Both the position numbers and the translations under genes were made by a program. The notes under the pieces were generated by a model. That model saw nothing but the letters and a program-made list of their open reading frames with translations, was not told where the DNA came from and made no database searches. This document shows positions 58,398 through 64,000 of a stretch of 64,000 nt of DNA, piece by piece (positions within the stretch are counted from its first letter, which is position 1; every line of letters begins with the position of its first letter). Source of the DNA: Azolla caroliniana (lineage: Eukaryota > Polypodiophyta). The stretch is taken from NCBI GenBank assembly GCA_043228905.1, contig JBHGNT010000002.1, positions 16,430,001 through 16,494,000 on the forward strand, read 5' to 3'.

Positions 58398-59015
58398 TGT
58401 TACGGCTTCATATGAGTCTATCCATGAAACTAAACATAAGGTTAATTTGTTAGTAATTTCATTATTGATATGCATTTTGGATTGTTCCACGTCTGCTCTT
58501 TGAGATATATATATCAAGTTCAAGATTGTTTTATTGTAAATTACATTTTTTCTTATCACGCTATATTCTTCATATGTCTCAATAAACTAAAGAAAAAACT
58601 TATATGTGGCTTATATATATTATACCTCTAGTGTTTTGGGTAATGTTTCCTAATCGTGTGTGCATTCTTTGTACTTTACACATTGTGTTTTCAATCTATG
58701 TAGCACTTGATGAAGCATTTCTAGGAATTGCATATGATATTTAATGTTCATTCATAATTTTGCGAGTCATCAATTGTAAAGGTGGTCATTGATCCCTTCT
58801 AGGATTGGAAACTATGTGTGCATGTATATTTTATATGTAAGGGTATTTAAAATGGGTGGTTATCAAAAAATATATTGGTAGTAAGGGGTATTTTTATTAA
58901 TCTTTTTTCTACAAAAGGGTCACTAAAATAGTAAAAACCATACGTATAAGGGGTTTATAAATGATGTCATGAACGCACGTGATACAACCCTCTTATATAT
59001 AGTGGAGTCCCTGGG

Positions 59016-60117
59016 GTCGTCTCCTGTTTCGATAACTCTCGGTTGTTCCGGTTTCTCCAAAAAGGAGAACCACTCTTTGTGGCTCGTCATGTGATTTGAC
59101 GCACCAGAATCAACATACCACACTTCCTCCGATTTGGAAGTGGTCTTCTTCATCGAGTTTGCCTCGTGCTTCATCATCAAGGTTTGCCCTTTACCGATCT
59201 TCCCGGTTCCAGATCCTCTCGATCCTTGTGCGTAGTGCGAGCTTTGTCGGTTCTCCCGACCGGTTTTGCCGGATCCAGATCAGTACGAATCGGCGCGCTT
59301 CTTCCAGCACTCGCTTTCTCTGTGGCCCTTTTTGTCACAATACTAGCATTTCGTGGCGGATTTGTCTTGCTGGCCTCTGGCGCCACCTTGACTCCCCCTG
59401 CTTGTGGAAGTCCCGGAATTGATGTCGGTCTTGCCCTTGCCGACCGCCTCCATTGCGTGCCGACCCGCCTCGTCCACCATGCCCACGGGGCCGATCCGCC
59501 TCCATGTACAACATCTGGCTGTCGGTGGGTGCACTTGTTGACGCACCGACGTGGTTCTCCTCTACAAGGAGGATCGACTGTAAGTCGAAAAATGACGGCG
59601 TATTCTCCCTCGTACATACTGCTGCCTGGAAAGCTCAGAACTTAGATGCCAGACCCCCAAGACAGACCTGTACCATCTCGTCTTCCTCTACAATGACATT
59701 GATAGAGGCAAGTGAGTCACCGATCTCTTTGATTTGGGTCGTGTAATCAGCCACCGACATGTCCTTCTGTCAGACATTGCTCAACTCTTGTCGGAGTTGC
59801 AACTTCTGGGTTGTGGTGGTTGCGGCGAACACCTTCTTCAGGTTTCCCCAAGCCTCTTTCGGCGTCTCGGCATCTCGGACGTGGCTCAACAGCTGGTCTC
59901 CGACACTGGACACAATGCAGTACATCACTCTGCTTGCTGATTGTTCCCACACCGAGTAGTCCTTGTGTGCCGCATTAGGTGTTGTGTCGTTAGCTCCGTC
60001 AACATAGCTCTAGTAACCATGCCCAAGCAGGTGCTGGTGCATCTTGTATGACCAAGATGCGTAGTTGGTTTTGTCGAGCTTCTCCACCGGGAGCGAGCTA
60101 GCCATTCCTCTATCCAT
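59016..60117 (-). pseudogene. Copia C gag and protease start, broken
   Basis: Starts at 60,117 as MDRGMASSLPVEKLDKTNYA, SWSYKMHQHLLGHGY, TAG (60,010-60,012), SYVDGAND, KDYSVWEQ. It continues ETPKEAWGNLKKVFAATTTT, QKLQLRQELSNV, stop, KDMSVADYTTQIKEIGDSLA. Frames then shift through a Gly/Arg-rich region to a zinc knuckle KC, stop, YCDKKGHRESEC (Trp changed to stop), and protease VWYVDSGASNHMTSHKEWFS, FLEKPEQPRVIETGDD, where the TIR element enters. Several stops are CGA-to-TGA or TGG-to-TAG type transitions. Confidence 0.88.
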
Positions 60118-60188
60118 TTTCCTTTTCCTGTTCTTTACGAAAGTTTTCCTTTCAAACTATGTTGGCTGCAGAGGTTCTCAACCCTCGC

Positions 60189-60200
60189 GCTCTGATACCA
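60189..60200 (-). promoter_or_regulatory. Copia C primer-binding site
   Basis: Minus strand TGGTATCAGAGC, complementary to the 3' end of initiator tRNA-Met, directly beside the 5' LTR. Copia D (TGGTATTAGAGC, 38,713) and copia E (63,362) have the equivalent site. Confidence 0.92.
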
Positions 60201-60620
60201 TGTAAAAAAAAAAAGCGTGCGGAAGCAATGAAGAACAGAAAACAGAAAACAGAGAATGGGTTTAATGGAGAGCTTAACAGTACGTTGGAGAGACAGAGAG
60301 AAAAACTCTATTAAAAAATTATATCAACGCTCTGTACATCGTATGTGTTCAACGAACACTTTTATACAATTCCATACGGATTGATAGAAGTACGGTGTAC
60401 TTCAATGCTCACTCGAGCGTCTGACACTAACTACGAGAGTAATAACTCCCTAGTAGTCTAGCTGCTACTAGGCGTCTGGTTACTGATGGATTCGGCTAAC
60501 CGGCTCCCTAGCTCACCGACTCTTTTGCTCACCGGGTGCTCACCGGCTCACCGATCCTTCTCGGTCACCGACTCAGGCTTATTCAGCCGATCCGGCTCCA
60601 ATTGAGCTTGCCACTCAACA
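60201..60620 (-). repeat. Copia C 5' LTR (420 bp)
   Basis: Same length as the 3' LTR; TGTTGAGTGGCAAGC at 60,620 in element sense, TTTTTACA at 60,201. An A-run of 11 bases lies near the inner end. Confidence 0.93.
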
Positions 60621-60629
60621 AGTTCAAAC

Positions 60630-61071
60630 TATTAGGGATAGTACTAAAGACAGAGAATTAGTACTAAAGATAGAGAGGAATAATTAGGGTTACTATTAAG
60701 AAAGGGAAAAGTGTGTGGAGACTCACGAGAGAAGGAGAGAGAGAGAGAGAGAGAGAGAATGATGATAACAAGTGGTATATTATATGAAGAGAAGATACAA
60801 AAGTGGCTACGAGGCTTAAGATTAGCGTTAAACTGAATTGGTTCTGAATAATGCCATATGCCTCTATTTATAATACTCTCAGGAGTACTCCTGAAGTTTC
60901 TAAAATGTTCCAGAATAATCTGGAATATACATGAATTTCCTATGGTGAAATAATAAATGAAAGTAATATCTTTCATATTGCGATGCATGGTTTAATGGTA
61001 AAAGTTCAACCCATGTAACACAAGGTCATGGGTCTGAATCCTTTTGGAGCCATGCCATGTCATATCATGCA
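60630..61071 (-). repeat. Gypsy B 5' LTR
   Basis: Matches the 3' LTR at 39,433-39,931 from TAGTACTAAAGA through GATGATAACAAGTGGTATAT to AAGGTCATGGGT. It is shorter because the GA tract is contracted, and it has about 9 extra bases near the outer end. The inner end near 60,630 (TATTAGGGATAG versus TGTCAAGGATAG) is altered, so the exact boundary is approximate. The primer-binding site beside it is not recognisable. Confidence 0.82.
60988..61041 (+). other. tRNA-like Pol III boxes in gypsy B 5' LTR, antisense to the element
   Basis: Plus strand TGGTTTAATGG at 60,988-60,998 and GGTCTGAATCC at 61,031-61,041, the same 43-base spacing as in the other LTR. Confidence 0.58.
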
Positions 61072-61719
61072 GTGGGCGTGGAGGACGAGGTGGATCAACA
61101 CGCAACAGTGGCAGCCGACAAGAGCGGAATCGGAGGCACAGAGATAGTGTCAATAGAAGTTCTAGACCCTCCACGAGTAGGGGGAGTCAAGGCGGCACTG
61201 GAAACTGGAAATCGAAAGCCGATACAGAATGTTGGTATTGTGGCAAGAAAGGCCACCGGGAGAGAGAGTGCTAGAAGAAGCGCGTCGATTCAAATAAATC
61301 CGGATCTAGCAAGGCCAGACAAGGAAATCGGCAAATCTCGCACTATGCAGAAGGATCAGAAGGATCTGGAACCGGAAAAACCAGAAAAGGGCTAGCCTTC
61401 GTGATGAAGCACAAGTTGAACTCGATGAAGAAGACCACTTCCAAATCGGAGGAAGTGTGGTACGTTGACTCCGGAACAATTGGAGCAACTAGGAGTTGTC
61501 GAAACTGGAGATGACACTCCACACCCAATCGAGCATGTCAGAGAAGTCCCTTTGAGTCATGTCAGACAAAAAGGAAAGCTGATGAATGTACTACATGTTT
61601 CGACTATTATGAAGAACCTGGTTTTGGTCAGACAGATTGTTGATCAAGGGATGTAGGTATGGTTTACGCATCTCGGGTTCTTCATCGAGGACAAGGGCCA
61701 GATAATCACGCAAGGGCGT
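61072..61719 (+). pseudogene. Copia D gag end and protease start, continued
   Basis: Resumes after gypsy B: GRGGRGGSTRNSGS, then zinc knuckle CWYCGKKGHREREC (C-x2-C-x4-H-x4-C) near 61,232-61,273. After a stop and frame change come KHKLNSMKKTTSKSEEVWYV and DSG (protease active site), a deletion of the following Ala-Ser-Asn-His region, then EQLGVVETGDDTPHPIEHVR, QKGKLMNVLHV and NLVLVRQIVDQGM. This copy supplies the uninterrupted version of the site where the TIR element entered copia C. It is cut at 61,720 by solo LTR 2. Confidence 0.85.
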
Positions 61720-62920
61720 TGTCGTGAAGATTTTCAGCGATAGTGTGTAAATTGTGAGGAACATACAAAATCGAGTGTGGTTCTTCTCACAAGATATGAA
61801 ACAATAATATTGAAGATACTATTCTAAATAAGTTTAATATCTTGGTACGAAAAGATGGAGGTCTACGAGAGCTTTCGAATACACTTTACTACATAAGAAA
61901 CAGACAACTAAGTGTCAAGTTATGTGGGTATGAAGACTGCAAAGAAGAGGTGAAAAGCAAAACTGTGAGATATTCCACATAGATAGGACAAATAAGGATC
62001 CCAGAGTATATAAGCAAACCAATATCTCTCCATAATATATCTATGTGTTTGGAGCAAAGAAAGGTTGAGTTGTATGACTTGACAAATGGATGTAGCCAAG
62101 TTCATTGGTTTTGGACGAATCCGGACAGAACCAGACTGGCGGCCGGACGAAGACGGAACCAGATGGAGATGCAGACCAGACGGAACCGGCTTGGGATGTT
62201 AGACCGGACGGAACCGGACTGGATGGCATGCAGACCAGGCCGGATCAAACGGATGGGACCGGACCAGACAGATGCAGATCGATGGACCGGACGGGTAGAT
62301 TTATCGCGACGCACGATGTCTTGAAGTTTTCCGGTGTGAAATGAACAAAATCATCTAGTTCTTTGGAGGTCAAGTGAAGGTGTAATATGCACTTAAACAT
62401 TTGTAAAAAGAAGACTAAAAAGCCTAGTAAAAGAAAATTTGTATACAAATGGGTGCAAGTAAAAATTTGAACCTTACACCTCCAAGTTGAAAGTCAATAG
62501 GCTTACCACTAAGCCAAGTCATATCTTCAAAAGTTGTACTTTGATAATTTTACATGTAAATTCTCATACATGAGAGCTTAGATGATGACATGGCAAACAT
62601 GCATTGCATGCATTTCATGCATTATGTGCATGTCTTGCACCCTCACATGCACCATATGCATGGGGGCATCTATAAAAGAGTGGAGGAATCAAGCAAGAGA
62701 AAACTAATGAAAAATTTGGGAAAAATAAGAAACTTGTTATCTTATTGTTGATGTATCTTGTCTCTCAAATCTAAAGTTAAGCTTTAATCTTTATCTCAAT
62801 CTCTCTCAATCTAGCTTAAATACTTTCTCGCTAAAGCTAGTACAAACTTCAAATCCTTCCGGTCCAGAACCCCGGCGGTTCCTCCTCACGATTCGCACAT
62901 AGTGACGGATTTTCACGACA
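61720..62920 (+). repeat. Solo LTR 2 (gypsy, TGTCG...CGACA family)
   Basis: 1,201 bp from TGTCGTGAAG to TTTTCACGACA, inside copia D. Its start resembles solo LTR 1 and its end (GAACCCCGGCGGTTCCTCC) resembles the end of the gypsy A LTR (AAACCTCGGCGGTTCCCACC in element sense), so it is taken as plus-oriented. It has a TATAAGCAAACC promoter-like motif near 62,010, a degenerate CCGGAC/GAACC minisatellite at about 62,115-62,310, and tRNA-like boxes on the minus strand. The bases outside the ends extend the inverted symmetry (GCGT/ACGC), but no direct target duplication is clear. Confidence 0.78.
62463..62516 (-). other. tRNA-like Pol III boxes in solo LTR 2, antisense
   Basis: Minus strand TGGCTTAGTGG (62,516-62,506), close to the A-box consensus, and GGTTCAAATTT (62,473-62,463), B-box-like, 43 bases apart. 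The strand is opposite to the inferred LTR orientation. Confidence 0.6.
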
Positions 62921-62947
62921 ACGCCAACTCAGGAGGATGTTCATCCT
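62921..62947 (+). mobile_element. Copia D remnant between solo LTR 2 and copia E
   Basis: 27 bases ending AGGAGGATGTTCATCC match the copia C polyprotein segment at 48,960-48,975 (complement), just downstream of where copia D was cut at 61,719, so this is the continuation of copia D. Confidence 0.65.
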
Positions 62948-64000
62948 TGTTGAGCGGCAAGCTCAACTGGAGCCGGATCGGCTGGATAAGCCTGAGCCGG
63001 TGAGTGAGACGGATCGGTAAGCTGGTGAGCAACCGAGCCGCCAAGCAACAGAGCCGGTGAGTTGGGGACCTGGATAGCCGGATCCAATCGGTAACCGGAA
63101 GCCTAGTATTAGTTTAGACTACTAGGCAGTTATAGTCTCGTAGTAAGTGTCAGATGCTCATGTGAGCATTGAAGTACACGATACTTTTGTCAGTCCCACG
63201 AGGACTTGTATAAATAGCGCTACTGAGCATAGTTGTAATTACAGAGTGTGTATATTGTTTTGAATATAGCTTTTGCGTTCTGCTCTCTCTGTCTCTCCCG
63301 TGAACTATGTGTATTCTCTGCTTTCTCTGTTTTCTAACGCTTCCGCAAGTAATCGTTTTCATGGTATCAGAGCGCGAGGGTTGAGAACCTCTACAACTGA
63401 CAAACGCTTGAAAGCAAACCCTAACAGGTCGTAAGAACAACAAACAGAGAGAAGCGATGGATAGAGGAATGGCTAGCTCGCTCCCTGTGGAGAAACTCGA
63501 CAGATCCAACTACGCATCTTGGTCGTACAAGATGCACCAGTACCTGCTTGGGCATGGCTACTAGAGTTTCGTCGAAGGAGCCAACGAAACAACACCTGAT
63601 GCGGCACATAAGGGATTCCCAGTGTGGGAACAATCGACAAGTAGAGTGATGTACTGCTTCGCGTCCAGTGTCGGAGACCAACTGCTGAGCCACATCCGAG
63701 ATGCCAAGACACCGAAGGAGGCTTGGGGAAACCTGAAGAAGGTTTTCGCCGCGAGCACTATAGCCCAGAAGCTGCAACTCCGACAGGAGTTGAGCAATGT
63801 CCGACAGAAGGACATGTCGGTGGCGGATTACACGGCCCGGATCAAAGAGATCTGTGACTTGCTTGCCTCTATCAACGTTACTGTAGAGGAAGACGAGATG
63901 GTATAGGTCTGTCTTGGGGGCTTGGCGTCTAAGTTAAGAGTGTTCCGAATGGCGGTGTGTACAAGGGAGAATACACCGTCATTTTTCAACTTACAGTCGA
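62948..64000 (+). mobile_element. Copia E, 5' part, runs off the window
   Basis: Plus strand. 5' LTR 62,948-63,361 (414 bp) starts TGTTGAGCGGCAAGC like copia C, with TATAAATAGCGCTACTGAGC near 63,210. The primer-binding site TGGTATCAGAGC lies at 63,362-63,373. Gag begins at 63,457. It is inserted into copia D. Confidence 0.92.
63457..64000 (+). pseudogene. Copia E gag, with premature stops, incomplete
   Basis: MDRGMASSLPVEKLDRSNYA, SWSYKMHQYLLGHGY, TAG at 63,562-63,564, SFVEGANE. It continues PVWEQSTSRVMYCFASSVGD, KTPKEAWGNLKKVFAASTIA, QKLQLRQELSNVRQKDMSVA, DYTARIKEICDLLASINVTV and EEDEMV, TAG (63,904-63,906), VCLGGLASKLRV. It is cut by the window end. The first stop is at the same codon as in copia C. 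Confidence 0.9.

Larger units (their letters stand above)
49193..59015. mobile_element. 9.8-kb TIR element with 9-bp target duplication, probably Mutator-like
   Basis: Flanked by exact GTCGTCTCC repeats (49,184-49,192 and 59,016-59,024). The related copia D, uninterrupted at this point (61,508-61,516), proves the insertion ends. Termini are imperfect inverted repeats: the left reads CCGGGGGCTTCACT, the right in complement CCCAGGGACTCCACT, followed after a gap by TTGTAT...CACGTGAGTTCAT and TTGTATCACGTGCGTTCAT. A 9-bp duplication plus long weak TIRs is the Mutator pattern. No transposase is seen; the interior is TACA-type microsatellite, a LINE, a GC-rich patch and an exon-like ORF, so it would be a non-autonomous element that captured other DNA. 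The class is inference; the boundaries are firm. Confidence 0.7.
45111..60620 (-). mobile_element. Copia C, split by a 9.8-kb insertion
   Basis: Minus strand. 420-bp LTRs at 45,111-45,530 (3') and 60,201-60,620 (5') differ at about 28 positions by my count (near 7%). The 5-bp target duplication AGTTC (45,106-45,110 and 60,621-60,625) is exact. Primer site TGGTATCAGAGC is at 60,189-60,200; polypurine tract (plus-strand CTCCCCCTCAAG) at 45,531. Its own sequence is 45,111-49,192 plus 59,016-60,620, about 5.7 kb. Order: gag, protease, integrase, RT, RNase H. It sits in the 5' leader of gypsy B. Confidence 0.95.
39433..61071 (-). mobile_element. Gypsy B, defective chromovirus split by nested insertions
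   Basis: Minus strand. 3' LTR 39,433-39,931 and 5' LTR about 60,630-61,071 share sequence throughout except a variable GA/GGGA microsatellite (39,549-39,625; 60,737-60,758). The own sequence is 39,433-43,831, 44,782-45,110 and 60,621-61,071. The rest is solo LTR 1 and copia C with its inserts. Flanks TTGGG (39,428-39,432) and GTGGG (61,072-61,076) form a 5-bp target duplication with one change. It has gag, protease, RT, RNase H, a gutted integrase and a C-terminal chromodomain, the layout of plant chromoviruses. Many stops show it is dead. Confidence 0.9.

Noticed and set aside
49193-59015. CACTA/EnSpm classification because of CACT near both ends
   Set aside because: CACTA elements have CACTA at the very terminus and 3-bp duplications; here the duplication is 9 bp and CACT is about 10 bases inside.
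45111-60620. One giant 15.5-kb copia element
   Set aside because: The middle 9.8 kb has its own TIRs and 9-bp duplication, and copia D shows the uninterrupted arrangement.
39433-61071. A 21-kb gypsy element
   Set aside because: Only about 5.2 kb belongs to gypsy B; the rest is solo LTR 1 and copia C with its inserts.
61720-62920. Direct target duplication for solo LTR 2
   Set aside because: The bases outside the ends (GCGT and ACGC) are inverted, not direct, repeats, so I do not claim a duplication.

Overview
This is nuclear DNA from a flowering plant. It is AT-rich, with GT-AG introns, one host gene of a plant-specific family (an ACT-domain-repeat ACR protein), and a dense load of plant-type LTR retrotransposons (copia and gypsy), a LINE, one probable Mutator-like DNA element and long microsatellites. 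The species cannot be read from the window.

Layout. 1-9.7 kb is AT-rich intergenic DNA with one recognisable decayed piece, a LINE 3' end at about 4.87-5.54 kb (minus strand). 9.75-13.9 kb holds the only convincing host gene: a seven-exon gene for a four-ACT-domain protein of 442 residues, whose leader and first intron are full of GA/CT tracts and whose fourth intron is built of degenerate repeats that resemble its own 3' splice junction. 13.9-17.2 kb is intergenic and carries a perfect 124-bp tandem duplication. 17.3-21 kb is a pile of four copia fragments. 21-24.5 kb is an unclassified repetitive element with an unrecognised 285-codon ORF. 25.1-33.8 kb is a copia remnant containing a gypsy gag fragment, which in turn holds a young, nearly complete gypsy element (26,055-33,134) whose two 705-bp LTRs differ at only about 7 positions. 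34.1-37.0 kb is a LARD-like gypsy deletion derivative with 700-bp LTRs and an internal 567-bp tandem duplication that doubles its primer-binding site.

38.2-62.9 kb is a five-level nest: copia D (plus) contains chromovirus gypsy B (minus), which contains copia C (minus), which contains a 9.8-kb element with imperfect terminal inverted repeats and a 9-bp target duplication (probably Mutator-like), which contains a 4.1-kb LINE with an uninterrupted 1307-codon ORF. Several boundaries are set by target-site duplications, and two are supported by related copies in the same window that lack the insertion. Solo LTRs sit at 43.8-44.8 and 61.7-62.9 kb. A fifth copia element (E, plus) starts at 62,948 and runs off the window.

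Apart from the ACR gene, a likely regulator acting through amino-acid-binding-type ACT domains, the coding capacity is for transposition: gag, protease, reverse transcriptase, RNase H, integrase and chromodomain pieces. Most are broken by stops, frameshifts or deletions. The least damaged are the gypsy A gag and pol frames, the copia C integrase-RT frame and the LINE frame. The most unusual signals are antisense tRNA-like Pol III box pairs in the LTRs of three gypsy lineages, splice-junction-derived intron repeats in the ACR gene, and a premature gag stop shared by two separate copia copies.
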